Notes: generated by a model from the letters alone, not told the origin. Shown: positions 25,589 to 34,419, counted from the stretch's first letter. The stretch: 64,000 nucleotides of DNA from JANJUB01 sp964586225 (GCA_964586225.1 CAZPHD010000007.1:1-64000), one strand, 5' to 3'. Made by a program: numbers and translations.

Positions 25589-26851
25589 ATGACCGATGTC
25601 GAGCTTGCCGTAAGGTTCTTCCTGCAACTCGCAGTCATCCTATTGGTCTGTCGCGCCGTTGGTTGGTTTGGGCGCCGCTATCTCGGCCAAACCCAGGTCG
25701 TGATGGAGATGATCGCGGGCGTGCTCCTCGGGCCATCGCTCTTCGGAATGCTGGCCCCGCAAGCCCAGGCCTGGCTCTTCCCGCAAACGCTTGCCGTGGG
25801 TTCGGAGACCATCAAGCACCCCTCGATGAGCATCTTGTACGTGGCCTCACAACTTGGGCTCGTACTCTATATGTTCCTGGTCGGCCTTGAGTTCGACACC
25901 TCACTCCTCAAGCAGAAAGCACGCGGGGCGGTGATGGTATCGCTGGCCGGGATTGCGCTGCCGTTCAGCCTGGGCGTTCTGGCTTCGCTCTGGATGCGCG
26001 AGCCCGGCGTGTACTTCAGCTCAGACGCCCAGCATTGGGAAGGCGCGGTCTTCATGGGTGCCGCAATGTGCATCACCGCCTTTCCGATGCTCGCCCGAAT
26101 CATTTCCGAGCGTGGACTCGCCGGCACCTCGATGGGCACGTTGGCCCTCGCGGCGGGCGCCACCGATGACGCGATGGCCTGGGCGATGCTGGCCGTCGTG
26201 ATCTCCAGCTTCACAAACATCCCCACTTATGCAATCTGGGCCATTTGCGGCGGCGGTGCCTTCGCCATCTTCATGGCGGTCGTTGCTCGCCGCTGGCTGG
26301 CGAAGCTTGAAACCTGGACGCAGCGTGAAGGCGACGTGACGCAAACCATCGCCATCACCACCTTCTCAATCGTCTCCCTAGCCGCCTGGTTTACGGATGC
26401 GATCGGCATCTATGCCGTCTTTGGAGCGTTCATTACTGGAGCCTCCATGCCGCGGGGTAAGTTCTCGCAGGGCATCCGAGTCCGCACCGAATATGCGACG
26501 AGCACGCTCCTCCTACCGTTGTTCTTCTGCTACAGCGGGCTGAACACCAATATCAAGCTGATGGGGACCGGCACTGTCATGGCGATCGCGGCGGCCGTGA
26601 TTGTATTCGCCATCGCGGGCAAATGGCTCGGCTGCATGCTGGCGGCGCGAGTGTCTGGTGAATCATGGCGCGACGCCGCATCGATCGGAGTGCTCATGAA
26701 CGCCCGCGGCCTGATGGAGCTGATCATCCTCAACATCGGCCTCCAGCACGGTGTCATCACGCCGACGCTCTACACGGTTATGGTGATGATGGCGATTGTC
26801 ACGACGGTCATGGCCTCCCCGATCTTCGCGCGGCTGTATCGGCCTGCCTGA
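25589..26851 (+). CDS. Cation:proton antiporter, CPA2 (Kef/NapA type)
   Basis: 420-residue integral membrane protein with about 12-13 helices, and no RCK/TrkA-N domain at the C-terminus. The family signature is AGVLLGPSLFG after QVVMEMI, GLEFDTSLLKQKA, and the functional core LALAAGATDDAMAWAML, with the double Asp pair of electrogenic CPA2 antiporters. It probably exchanges Na+ or K+ for H+. TAAAGT ends 8 bases before the ATG, so the mRNA is nearly leaderless. It faces the aroA-cmk operon divergently with 60 bp between. Confidence 0.92.
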   Translation: MTDVELAVRFFLQLAVILLVCRAVGWFGRRYLGQTQVVMEMIAGVLLGPSLFGMLAPQAQAWLFPQTLAVGSETIKHPSMSILYVASQLGLVLYMFLVGLEFDTSLLKQKARGAVMVSLAGIALPFSLGVLASLWMREPGVYFSSDAQHWEGAVFMGAAMCITAFPMLARIISERGLAGTSMGTLALAAGATDDAMAWAMLAVVISSFTNIPTYAIWAICGGGAFAIFMAVVARRWLAKLETWTQREGDVTQTIAITTFSIVSLAAWFTDAIGIYAVFGAFITGASMPRGKFSQGIRVRTEYATSTLLLPLFFCYSGLNTNIKLMGTGTVMAIAAAVIVFAIAGKWLGCMLAARVSGESWRDAASIGVLMNARGLMELIILNIGLQHGVITPTLYTVMVMMAIVTTVMASPIFARLYRPA

Positions 26852-26936
26852 CATTCGCCAAACTTACGAATATTCGGCAACAATCCACACCTAACATATT
26901 TTCATAATATTCTGCACAGGCTCGACAGACATGGTC

Positions 26937-26942
26937 TATACT
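26937..26942 (+). promoter_or_regulatory. -10 box of the Cys/Met PLP enzyme gene
   Basis: TATACT exactly 7 bases before the ATG at 26950, predicting a leaderless mRNA. The AT-rich stretch 26870-26915 upstream could be an UP-like element. Confidence 0.5.
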
Positions 26943-26949
26943 GAAGATC

Positions 26950-28116
26950 ATGAGGTTTTCGACACGCACCATCCGCATCGGCCAAGATCCGGATCAAGAC
27001 CACGGCGCCGTTATCACCCCGATTTATCAATCGGCGACATTCGTTTGGGAAAACCTCGACACGATGCCCAAGCACGACTACACCCGAGTCGTGAACCCCA
27101 ACCGATCTTCGCTCGAAGCCGTCCTCGCTGAGCTTGAGAATGCCCGCTACGCCGTCGCCTTCGGCAGTGGCATGGCCGCGATTGCCGCCGCCTTTAGCCT
27201 GCTCGAAGCAGGTGACCACCTGATCATCGCCAGCGACATCTACGGCGGCACCTACCGACTGGCCAAGTCCCAGCTAACCCGGCAAGGCATTACGGTCAGC
27301 GAGTTCGACGCCAGCAACCCCGAGTCGCTCCGCGCTGCCGTCCAGCCCAATAGCAAGCTCGTCATCTTCGAGTCGCCCACCAACCCGACGCTCAAGATCA
27401 TGGACGTCGCCGCGATCGCCGCCATCGCCCGCGAGTGCGGCATCCTCAGCGTCGTTGACAACACATTCGCGTCGCCGTACCTGCAGACGCCGATTGATCT
27501 TGGCGTCGATGTTGTGGTCCACTCAACCACCAAGTACATCAGCGGCCATAGCGACGTGATCGGCGGCGCGATCATCACCAACCACGAGTTCATCTACAGT
27601 GCCGCGCTGACCTACATCAAGACCGTCGGCTCGGTACCCAGCCCCTTCGACTGCTGGCTGACGCTGCGCGGCGTCAAGACGTTGGCCGTGCGTATGGATC
27701 GTCACTGCGCGAATGCCCAGCGAATCGCCGAATACCTGTCAACCCACGCCCGCGTGAAGCACGTTTACTATCCGGGTCTTGAGTCCGATCCCGGTCACGA
27801 GATCGCCAAGCAGCAGATGCGCGCGTTCGGCGGCATGGTGTCGTTCGAAGTCGACGGCACGACCGAGCAAACGAAGCGATTTGCTGAAGCGTGTCGCATC
27901 TTCCAACTCGCCGAGAGCCTCGGCGGCGTGGAGAGCATCATCGGCTACCCGCCGGTGATGTCGCACGGTTGCATGTCGCAGGAAGAGCGCGAGGCGATGG
28001 GCGTTTACGACACCCAGATTCGGCTGAGCGTCGGCATCGAAGACGTCGAGGACCTCATCGAGGATCTAGAGCTCGCGTTCGAGACGGCGTTTGCGCGCGA
28101 ACCGGCCGCGGTGTAG
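26950..28116 (+). CDS. Cystathionine gamma-synthase/lyase family PLP enzyme
   Basis: 388 residues of the Cys/Met metabolism PLP family (MetB, MetC, MccB, O-acetylhomoserine sulfhydrylase, MegL). Visible are PIYQSATFVW, DYTRVVNPNRSSLE, FGSGMAAIAA, SDIYGGTY, NPTLKIMDV, VVDNTFASPYLQTPIDLGVDVVVHS and STTKYISGHSDVIGG with the PLP Lys. The length and YTR-x-x-NP region suit cystathionine gamma-synthase or -lyase; which of these cannot be decided. Its transcript ends at the REP-like hairpin at 28130. Confidence 0.9.
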   Translation: MRFSTRTIRIGQDPDQDHGAVITPIYQSATFVWENLDTMPKHDYTRVVNPNRSSLEAVLAELENARYAVAFGSGMAAIAAAFSLLEAGDHLIIASDIYGGTYRLAKSQLTRQGITVSEFDASNPESLRAAVQPNSKLVIFESPTNPTLKIMDVAAIAAIARECGILSVVDNTFASPYLQTPIDLGVDVVVHSTTKYISGHSDVIGGAIITNHEFIYSAALTYIKTVGSVPSPFDCWLTLRGVKTLAVRMDRHCANAQRIAEYLSTHARVKHVYYPGLESDPGHEIAKQQMRAFGGMVSFEVDGTTEQTKRFAEACRIFQLAESLGGVESIIGYPPVMSHGCMSQEEREAMGVYDTQIRLSVGIEDVEDLIEDLELAFETAFAREPAAV

Positions 28117-28129
28117 TTTCGCACTCAGG

Positions 28130-28178
28130 CTCCCCCTCTCCTCGAAGGGCTATCGTCTTCGAGGGGAGGGGGGTGGGG
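28130..28178. repeat. REP-like palindromic element, copy B
   Basis: A long hairpin: CTCCCCCTCTCCTCGAAG, loop GGCTATCGT, CTTCGAGGGGAGGGGGG. It shares its framework with the element at 19918-19965. It lies between the convergent PLP enzyme and queA and would act as a terminator for both. Confidence 0.7.
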
Positions 28179-28191
28179 AAACAGAGCTGGG

Positions 28192-29202
28192 CTAGACAAT
28201 CAGCATCGAATCTCCGAAGCTCAAGAACCGGTAACGCTCCGCGATTGCCTCACGGTACGCTCGGAAAACCGCCTCATGACTCGCCATCGCCGAGATCATC
28301 ATCAACATCGTCGTCCGCGGCATGTGGAAGTTCGTGAACATCCCATCCACGACCTTGAACGCGAAACCAGGTCGGACGAACAGTGACGTCGACCGCGTTC
28401 CAGCCTCAACCCGACGCGGCCCCACCGCGAACGACTCCAGCGTCCGCACTGACGTCGTACCGACCCCGATTACCCGGCCCTGACACGCGCTGATCTTCTC
28501 GGCGGTCGCGGTCGGCACTGTGCAGGACTCTCCGTGCATCACGTGCTCGGCGAGGTTGTCGACTTGCACCGGACGAAACGTGTCCAGTCCGACGTCGAGC
28601 GTGACTTCGGCGAACACAATGCCTTGGCGCTGCAGTGCTTCCACTAACTCGTTCGTGAAGTGCAATGCCGCCGTGGGCGCGGCGGCCGAACCACCGCGCT
28701 CAGCAAAGACGGTCTGATACCGCTCGGCATCTCCAAGCGGCGTTGTAATGTACGGCGGCAGTGGGACCATTCCGGCTTCTTCGATCAAGCGCGTCGGATC
28801 AGATGCGAACTCGACCGTTCGCGTCGGCCCTTCGGAGACCGCAACCACCGTTGCGATGGGCCAACCCTCACCAAACTCGACCTTCGCCCCGACGGGCAGC
28901 CGTCGCCCCGGTTTCGCCAGGCACTCAAACTGCCGCGGGGCAACCTCACGAAGCAACAGCAACTCGACTTCCCCACCGGTCGGCTTGTGCCCAAAGAGCC
29001 GCCGCGCCGTGACGCGAGTGTTGTTCACGACCAGCAGGTCTCCCGGTTGAAGAATCTCAAGGACGTCCCGAAACTGACGGTGTTCGACCGCACCCGAACT
29101 GCGATTCAACCAAAGCAGTCGTGAGGCCGCTCGGTCAGCCAAAGGGGTCTGGGCAATCAGCGACTCGGGGAGGTCGTAGTCGTAATCGCTCAGCCGATCC
29201 AA
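28192..29202 (-). CDS. queA: S-adenosylmethionine:tRNA ribosyltransferase-isomerase
   Basis: Adds the epoxycyclopentanediol moiety from SAM to preQ1 in tRNA, giving epoxyqueuosine. 336 residues, normal length. Characteristic are YDLPESLIAQTPLADR, NRSSGAVEHRQF, LVVNNTRVTARRLFG, PPYI and TAALHFT (GGSAAAPTAALHFTNEL), VGLDTFRPV and HMPRTTMLMMISA. It is the last gene of an operon DUF2905-HAD-queA; its start overlaps the HAD gene by 13 bp. queG, which finishes the pathway, is 4 kb away on the other strand. Confidence 0.96.
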   Translation of the reverse strand: MDRLSDYDYDLPESLIAQTPLADRAASRLLWLNRSSGAVEHRQFRDVLEILQPGDLLVVNNTRVTARRLFGHKPTGGEVELLLLREVAPRQFECLAKPGRRLPVGAKVEFGEGWPIATVVAVSEGPTRTVEFASDPTRLIEEAGMVPLPPYITTPLGDAERYQTVFAERGGSAAAPTAALHFTNELVEALQRQGIVFAEVTLDVGLDTFRPVQVDNLAEHVMHGESCTVPTATAEKISACQGRVIGVGTTSVRTLESFAVGPRRVEAGTRSTSLFVRPGFAFKVVDGMFTNFHMPRTTMLMMISAMASHEAVFRAYREAIAERYRFLSFGDSMLIV

Positions 29203-29897
29203 CCGATCGCCTCCGGAACATCAACGAGCGAAGAGATTCTGGGCCGAGCAGCTTCCGGCAAGGATCGGTCAATCAACGCTGCATGCCACCCCGCCCCGAG
29301 CGCCCCTTGCAGGTCATCGAGCGGCGAATCGCCCACATGTAGAATCTGGTGCGGGGCAAACCCCGTCTCCCGCTCCACAATCCGAAACAGCTCAGCTTCC
29401 GGCTTCTCGACCCCGTGCTCGAGCGACGCGAACACATGCGTGAACCGGTCCGTGATTCCTAGGGAGCGCAACGTGCGATGGAGCGATACGTCCCAGTTGC
29501 TGAGCACCACCATGGGCAGGCCCATCGCCGCTACCGAGTCGAGCCCGGCCAACGTGTCCGGATACAGGCGAAAGCACGGCGAATCCGGCCCGTACATCCA
29601 CCGCCGACCGCGATCGGCCAACTCGACTGCGTCAAGGTCTTCATAGCCCAGCGACGCCAGCCAGTCCGCGGTTAGCTCATCCCAAAACCCGTCGGTAAGT
29701 GACTCATCGCGGGTCAGATTAAGCTCCTGAAAGGTTCGCCAACGGGTGCGTACGAGCCGGTCATACCGTTCCGCTGCTGGAACTGGATCAAGCTCCAACC
29801 CCGCCGCGAGGGCATTCTGCACTGCGAAGCCGCCCGGATGCCAGTTCACATCCACGAGCGTGTGCGCAGCATCGAACGACACCATTCGGATGCTCAT
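29190..29897 (-). CDS. HAD superfamily hydrolase
   Basis: 235 residues. Motif I is VSFDAAHTL, in which the second Asp of the usual DxDxT is Ala, as in HDHD3-like members that keep the nucleophile Asp only. Motif II is VVLSNWD, motif III Lys is in HGVEKPEAELF, and motif IV is ILHVGDSPLDDLQGA. The cap lies between residues 15 and 100. It is probably a phosphatase or dehalogenase-like enzyme of unknown substrate. It sits in an operon between the DUF2905 gene (4-bp overlap) and queA (13-bp overlap). Confidence 0.88.
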   Translation of the reverse strand: MSIRMVSFDAAHTLVDVNWHPGGFAVQNALAAGLELDPVPAAERYDRLVRTRWRTFQELNLTRDESLTDGFWDELTADWLASLGYEDLDAVELADRGRRWMYGPDSPCFRLYPDTLAGLDSVAAMGLPMVVLSNWDVSLHRTLRSLGITDRFTHVFASLEHGVEKPEAELFRIVERETGFAPHQILHVGDSPLDDLQGALGAGWHAALIDRSLPEAARPRISSLVDVPEAIGWIG

Positions 29898-30115
29898 CGC
29901 TTGAACATCCTCAGCAGCGCAAACCCAAGACTGATGAGAACGCTGAACACCAGCATGCTCGTGATCGGAATGTAGATCTTCGAGTCGCCTCGCTCAATCA
30001 GGATGTCTCCCGGCAACCGGCCAAACCGGAACGCCGGATATCTCTCGCCCAGCATCACAAGCAAGCCAATCACCGCGAGCATCAGCCCCAACGTCACGAT
30101 CGTCCGTCCGATCAT
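29894..30115 (-). CDS. DUF2905 family membrane protein, 73 aa
   Basis: Small inner membrane protein with two transmembrane helices flanking FGRLPGDILIERGDSKIYIPITSML, the hallmark of the DUF2905 family. Function unknown. Members are often found next to queA or ruvB genes; here the gene begins the operon that continues with HAD and queA, overlapping the HAD start by 4 bp. It is 4 bases downstream of the stop of the AraC-type regulator gene, so co-transcription with that gene is possible. Confidence 0.88.
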   Translation of the reverse strand: MIGRTIVTLGLMLAVIGLLVMLGERYPAFRFGRLPGDILIERGDSKIYIPITSMLVFSVLISLGFALLRMFKR

Positions 30116-30119
30116 GCTT

Positions 30120-30506
30120 CTATTGTGAAGCCTTGGCGTGATGGCGCGGTGAACGCCCCGTTTCGCGCCGAATCATGCGAGCGAACGTACGCGGGCCTGA
30201 AAATCCCAGCTCAACCGCCACGGTCCCAACCGCCTGCCCGTCCGCAAGCATTCGACGAGCTCGATCCACCAAGCACCGACGCTGATACGCCCGAGGGGTT
30301 TCGCCGTACGCCTCCCGAAAGTGGCGGGCAAAGTGATACTTAGACATCGTGGCTGCATCAGCGGCTTCGTCAATCGCCGTCTCCGCCGTCGAGGCCTCAA
30401 GCATGCGCCGACCTTTTTCAAGCAGTGCGAACAACTCGACGCGGGTCTGCCACCGGCGAGCCGCTAAGCGGCTCGCCGAAAGCGCGGCTGGGCACGGCCC
30501 GCTCAT
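30120..30506 (-). CDS. AraC-type HTH protein, 128 aa
   Basis: Contains essentially only the AraC/XylS DNA-binding domain: first HTH TAIDEAADAATMSKYHFARHFREAYGETPRAY, second HTH MLADGQAVGTVAVELGFSGPRTFARMIRRETGRSP. No effector domain is present. The ATG overlaps the stop of the carboxypeptidase gene (ATGA). The first 15 codons include an 11-bp perfect palindrome (30454-30478), so the N-terminal residues may be the by-product of a hairpin, and translation might start later. It could regulate the upstream peptidase or the downstream genes. Confidence 0.78.
   Translation of the reverse strand: MSGPCPAALSASRLAARRWQTRVELFALLEKGRRMLEASTAETAIDEAADAATMSKYHFARHFREAYGETPRAYQRRCLVDRARRMLADGQAVGTVAVELGFSGPRTFARMIRRETGRSPRHHAKASQ
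30454..30478. repeat. Perfect palindrome inside the AraC-type gene's first codons
   Basis: CGGCGAGCCGC and GCGGCTCGCCG separated by TAA form an 11-bp stem with a 3-base loop. It lies 25 bases after the carboxypeptidase stop on the minus strand and could be a stop or RNA-protection hairpin for that gene. Confidence 0.6.
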
Positions 30507-31717
30507 CGCAGGAGCGCGCGCCGGGCAAGCTGCAACATCCCCGCCCAGGCCTCGTTCTGTGCTTCTTCGATCTGGTCTTCGGGAAGCAAGAAGCCGAACT
30601 GACCCGTGTCGCGCAGCTCAATCGAGAACGACGCCGCGTTGTACACATCGTAGATGTAGTCCTTGCTACCGCCGGCAACCATGTAAAGGGTCGTAGAGGT
30701 GGGACCGCTCGTAAAGCTCCGACCGTAGACGTTGAAGATCGCATCGCGCATGCTGTAGCCGGTGGCCCGTAGCCAGGTGTCACCCGGAGGAAGCGTCTCT
30801 GTGTAGCCCCAAGGCCAGAGCACGTACTCACCGTAGCTATGGAAGTCCATGAACGCTGCGACTGGAGGAATCGTCTGGAGCCAGAGCCGGAAACCATTGG
30901 TCTCGGGCTCGCTAAAGGCGCTCGGTCCGCGATAGGTTGAAGAGTTCGTATTGCCACTCGAGCCCGTGCCGCCCCAACCCTTGGCGAAGTTGCGATTCAA
31001 GTCCACCCCAAAAGTGCCATTGCCGTTGTTTCGGCGATTCTTGCGCCACATCCGATCGTTGGTCCAGGTGTATTCATAGCCGTCGGGGTTGAGCACCGGA
31101 ACGACGTAGTATGCGATCCCTGGCGGCAGCCCGAGCGAACTCGCCTGCGGACCGTTGTTAAAGGCCGGACGCACCAGCGCCGTCTTCAACCGCTCGAACA
31201 CATGAAGGCCCGCCGCCGGGCTGACCCACTCGCGAGCGTGGATGCCGCAGATGATCACAACCGACTTCGTGATCGGTCGCGGGTCGTTGGGCACGACCTT
31301 GTACGCGTAAACCGGGCGATTGCCCCATGATGTGGCGATCTGCTCGCGTGTAATCTGCATGGGAGCCGCCAAACGCCACTCCTCAAACTGCGTCAGGATC
31401 GAGTTGTATCGGAAGTATTGATTGCGGTAGTCAATCCCCTCGGGTGTGAACTGATCCCAGCCCTTCGGATTTGGGAGCTCGGAGATGAATGTGAACGGGA
31501 TGCCGAGCCGCATCAGTTCGTGCGAATCGTTGGGACCAACAATCACGTCGGTTGGACCGATAACAACCTCTTCCGAGAAAAGCTCAAGCGACGAATCGCT
31601 GAGGATCTGCGCCTCCAGCGCGTCGCGCACCAAGACCCGATAACGAGCCCACTTCGATTCCGCACTTGCGCCTGCCGCAAGCGCCAACACCACCAACCCA
31701 AAAGCAAAACGACGCAT
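30503..31717 (-). CDS. Secreted M14 zinc carboxypeptidase
   Basis: 404 residues. A signal peptide (MRRFAFGLVVLALAAGASA) precedes a pro-region and an M14A-type catalytic domain. Zinc ligands are in GIHAREW (His, Glu) and the later SYGEYVLWPWG region preceded by FMDFHSYGEY (His); DLNRNF carries the substrate Arg; SIELRD carries the catalytic Glu. NPDGYEYTWTNDRMWRKNRR is another strong match to digestive carboxypeptidase A/B. The ATG at 31717 has AGGAG 7 bases upstream, better than the TTG at 31723. It is co-transcribed with the overlapping AraC-type gene. Confidence 0.93.
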   Translation of the reverse strand: MRRFAFGLVVLALAAGASAESKWARYRVLVRDALEAQILSDSSLELFSEEVVIGPTDVIVGPNDSHELMRLGIPFTFISELPNPKGWDQFTPEGIDYRNQYFRYNSILTQFEEWRLAAPMQITREQIATSWGNRPVYAYKVVPNDPRPITKSVVIICGIHAREWVSPAAGLHVFERLKTALVRPAFNNGPQASSLGLPPGIAYYVVPVLNPDGYEYTWTNDRMWRKNRRNNGNGTFGVDLNRNFAKGWGGTGSSGNTNSSTYRGPSAFSEPETNGFRLWLQTIPPVAAFMDFHSYGEYVLWPWGYTETLPPGDTWLRATGYSMRDAIFNVYGRSFTSGPTSTTLYMVAGGSKDYIYDVYNAASFSIELRDTGQFGFLLPEDQIEEAQNEAWAGMLQLARRALLR

Positions 31718-31765
31718 ACCCAATCTCCTGGAAACCCACCTCTAGTGTAGCCGCGTTTCTGGAAA

Positions 31766-32143
31766 TCAGGGCAGATTTTGAGATGATTTTTGCGAAGGGA
31801 TCGGACAAGCCCGCGTTCCGAACCAGCGATAGCGGTAGCGCGCCACCACACCATAACCCCAGATCATCGCATGACGCACGCCGGGAACACGCCCCAGCCA
31901 AGCCACCCACCGCAGCCAAACGGGAGCCAACTCCATGAGCTTGAGCCAGGCATGAGCCCCCTGGAACACCGCCCCGTCGGCCTCGACAACCATCGCATCG
32001 CCGTACCCCTTGGCAATGGCGTCGTCGCTCTGCAAGATGTCAACACGAAGCGGATGCTGGCGACGCTCGGCCCATCGCTCCACGCGAAGCTTGCTCATGT
32101 GGCAAAGGTTGCAACCTCCGTCGTAGTACAGCGTCCACGCCAT
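31766..32143 (-). CDS. DCC family (DUF393) thiol-disulfide oxidoreductase-like protein
   Basis: 125 residues. The N-terminal strand TLYYDGGCNLCHMSK holds the DxxCxxC motif that names the family, followed by RVDILQSDDAIAKGYGDAMVVEADGAVFQGAHAWLKL, the thioredoxin-like core of DUF393. Function of the family is largely unknown; a redox role is inferred from the CxxC. The start is at 32143, 33 bp from the divergent speE start. It is separate from the carboxypeptidase gene by 48 bp and probably has its own message. Confidence 0.85.
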   Translation of the reverse strand: MAWTLYYDGGCNLCHMSKLRVERWAERRQHPLRVDILQSDDAIAKGYGDAMVVEADGAVFQGAHAWLKLMELAPVWLRWVAWLGRVPGVRHAMIWGYGVVARYRYRWFGTRACPIPSQKSSQNLP

Positions 32144-32176
32144 CGACTCTATTCTACGCCCGGTATCCTTGCCCCT

Positions 32177-32992
32177 GTGCACCTCCAGTTCCCAATCCGT
32201 AGCGATAAGCTGACCATGCAGGTTGCCGTCAGCGCCCACATCGCTCACCATCAAAGCCCCTTCCAGTCGATCGACATCTACGACACCCCGGTATTCGGCC
32301 GCATCCTGTTTCTTGACGGCCATGTCCAACTCGCCGAGTTCGATGAGTTCGCCTACCACGAGGCGTTGGTGCATGTGCCCCTGCTCAACATCGATCAACC
32401 CCGACGCGCCCTCGTCATTGGTGGCGGCGACGGTGGAGTCGTCCGCGAACTCACCCGCAATCCTCACCTGGAGACCATCCACATGGTTGAGATCGACCAG
32501 GCCGTCATCGACGTCTGCCGGGAGCACTGGCCGTCGCTTTCGGACGGGGCGTTTGATGATCCCCGCGTGACCGTGTACGTTGAGGACGCCTTCCCCTTCG
32601 TCAAGAACCTGACCGAGCCCTACGACCTGATCGTCATGGACAGCACCGACGTCTACGAGGAGGAAGATGGCGGCCTTAGCGAACAGCTCTGGACACCCGA
32701 CTTCTACCGCGATCTGCACCGGCTGCTCTCGCCCAAGGGCATCCTGGTCACTCAAGCCGACAACCTGCTGTTTTGCCCCTATTCGCTCGAGGGCATCCTG
32801 CGCACGTTTGGCGAGATCTTTCTCGCCACCGGCTCCTATCAAGCGATCGTGCCGAGCTTCGGCGGCTGGTCGGGCTACGCGTGGGCGAGCCACGGGGCAA
32901 AGCTGGCCCCCAGCCGTCCGGCCACCCAACAGGAGTTGCGCTACCTCACCGAGTTGAGTTACCAACTGGCGTTGAACCCCCTGCCGTTCTAA
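32177..32992 (+). CDS. speE: Spermidine synthase (polyamine aminopropyltransferase)
   Basis: Transfers the aminopropyl group of decarboxylated SAM to putrescine. 271 residues. The N-terminal beta-domain has SPFQSIDIYDTPVFGRILFLDGHVQLAEFDEFAYHE, then ALVIGGGDGGVVRELTR (SAM-binding), VEIDQAVIDVCREH, YVEDAFPF, DLIVMDSTDV with the catalytic Asp, and FGGWSGYAWAS. I chose the GTG at 32177: TATCCT ends 7 bases before it, and the resulting N-terminus MHLQFPIRS is short and family-like. Divergent from the DCC gene. Confidence 0.93.
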   Translation: MHLQFPIRSDKLTMQVAVSAHIAHHQSPFQSIDIYDTPVFGRILFLDGHVQLAEFDEFAYHEALVHVPLLNIDQPRRALVIGGGDGGVVRELTRNPHLETIHMVEIDQAVIDVCREHWPSLSDGAFDDPRVTVYVEDAFPFVKNLTEPYDLIVMDSTDVYEEEDGGLSEQLWTPDFYRDLHRLLSPKGILVTQADNLLFCPYSLEGILRTFGEIFLATGSYQAIVPSFGGWSGYAWASHGAKLAPSRPATQQELRYLTELSYQLALNPLPF

Positions 32993-33026
32993 GCCGTTTG
33001 GATGAGGAAGTGGAGTCACTGCATTC

Positions 33027-33935
33027 ATGAATCCAAACTCCAAAATCCAAAATCCAAAATCGCTCGAACGTCGCGTCCGCGATTTCGGCTTCACCCGATT
33101 CGGTATCGCCGACGCTGAGCCGCCCGAGTCGCTTGACGCCTATCGGCAATGGCTGGATCGCGGCTTCCACGGCTCCATGGGCTATCTCGAACGCCACCTG
33201 CCCCTGAAGGCCGACCCCCGAAACCTCCTCCCCGGTGCAAACTCCATCGTCGTCGTCGGCCTTGATTACAACCAACCCGTCACCACCGAGTGGCCCCGCG
33301 TTGCCCGCTATGCCCATGGCCGCGATTATCATCGCATCTTTCGCCGTCGGCTGGGTGCGCTGGTGCGGCAGCTGAGTGCCGAACACCCCGAAGCCGCGTT
33401 CCGCATCACGGTGGACTCCGCCCCCATCCTCGAACGCGAATATGCCCATCGTGCCGGGCTGGGCTGGTTTGGCAAGAACACCATGCTCATCGACTCGCGG
33501 CGCGGAAGCTGGTTTCTCATCGGCATGGTGCTGACCACGCTGAAACTCGAACCCACGGGCCGCAGCGTGGGCGGGTGCGGAACCTGTCGCGCCTGCATCG
33601 ACGCTTGCCCCACCGGCGCAATCGTGTTTCACGACGATCGCTGGCAGATTGACGCCCGCCACTGCATCAGCTACCTAACGATCGAAGCCCCCGCCGAGGC
33701 CGACGACCGCGTCGGCGATTGGGCGTTCGGCTGCGACGTGTGCCAGGAGGTCTGTCCCTTCAACCATCCCGGCCCACGCCAACCGGACCGGGCTCCAATG
33801 ACGCGCGACCTCGATCTACTCCGCCCCCTCACCCTGCCTCCGGGAATGGACGCCGACGCGTGGGATCTCGCCACCCGCGGCTCGGCCCTGCGAAGGCAAT
33901 CTTTCGCCGGTTACAAAAAACTCTGGTCGAAATAG
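33027..33935 (+). CDS. queG: Epoxyqueuosine reductase
   Basis: Cobalamin- and iron-sulfur-dependent enzyme for the last step of queuosine synthesis. 302 residues, slightly short. The N-terminal part has DFGFTRFGIADAEPP, LERHLPLKADPRNLLPGA, VVGLDYNQP, then catalytic-domain KNTMLI and two 4Fe-4S clusters: CGTCRACIDACPTGAI and CDVCQEVCPF. The first ten codons (NPNSKIQNPKS) are written in a CCAAAAT-type 7-bp repeat (33032-33059) and no later start is plausible, so the repeat supplies the translation start. No own -10 box is clear. Confidence 0.93.
   Translation: MNPNSKIQNPKSLERRVRDFGFTRFGIADAEPPESLDAYRQWLDRGFHGSMGYLERHLPLKADPRNLLPGANSIVVVGLDYNQPVTTEWPRVARYAHGRDYHRIFRRRLGALVRQLSAEHPEAAFRITVDSAPILEREYAHRAGLGWFGKNTMLIDSRRGSWFLIGMVLTTLKLEPTGRSVGGCGTCRACIDACPTGAIVFHDDRWQIDARHCISYLTIEAPAEADDRVGDWAFGCDVCQEVCPFNHPGPRQPDRAPMTRDLDLLRPLTLPPGMDADAWDLATRGSALRRQSFAGYKKLWSK
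33032..33060 (+). repeat. TCCAAAA heptamer repeat at the queG start
   Basis: TCCAAAC followed by three TCCAAAA copies, period 7, directly after the queG ATG. Its translation makes the first residues of QueG. No inverted arm is seen here. Confidence 0.8.
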
Positions 33936-33972
33936 GTGCCGGAGGGCTTATCATGGGGAAAGGAGCCCCGCC

Positions 33973-34419
33973 ATGAATGAACTCCATCGTGTTCACGTCG
34001 GCACGGCATGGTTGCCCGACATGAAGCCTCGCTTCGGCGACGATCAGCCTCGAATCTTCGAGTTCGAGTGGGACCTGATCGAGCAAGATGCGCTCATCCG
34101 CACGTTCAACGGGTCGGTCGTCTTACGCCAACACCCTCGCTCGGCCTATGTCGAGGTGGACATTGCGATGTCCCCCAATCCGCTCGACCGTTGGCACCAC
34201 GAGCCGATTGACGAGAACGTCGACCTCGAGATGGATCTGCTGAGCGGCCACGGCGTCCAGCGCTGGACGATGCGGCACGGGATTGGGAACTTAACGTGTG
34301 ACGACGTCCCCCGCTCGGTGTGGCACGCCACGCATGTGGCGACGCAACTCTTCGCCTCCGAGATCAGCCACATGGAACTGTACATCTGGCGCGAGGAGTT
34401 TCGGCGGTGTCACGGGTAG
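33973..34419 (+). CDS. Hypothetical protein, 148 aa
   Basis: No family recognised. No signal peptide or membrane segment. Contains acidic and His residues (DMKPRFGDDQPRIFEFEWDLIEQD, PNPLDRWHHEPIDENVDLEMD). GGGGAAAGGAG upstream of the ATG is a strong ribosome binding site, supporting it as a gene. It lies 37 bp after queG on the same strand. The 145 bp after it before the Rhs gene hold only that gene's promoter. Confidence 0.7.
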   Translation: MNELHRVHVGTAWLPDMKPRFGDDQPRIFEFEWDLIEQDALIRTFNGSVVLRQHPRSAYVEVDIAMSPNPLDRWHHEPIDENVDLEMDLLSGHGVQRWTMRHGIGNLTCDDVPRSVWHATHVATQLFASEISHMELYIWREEFRRCHG

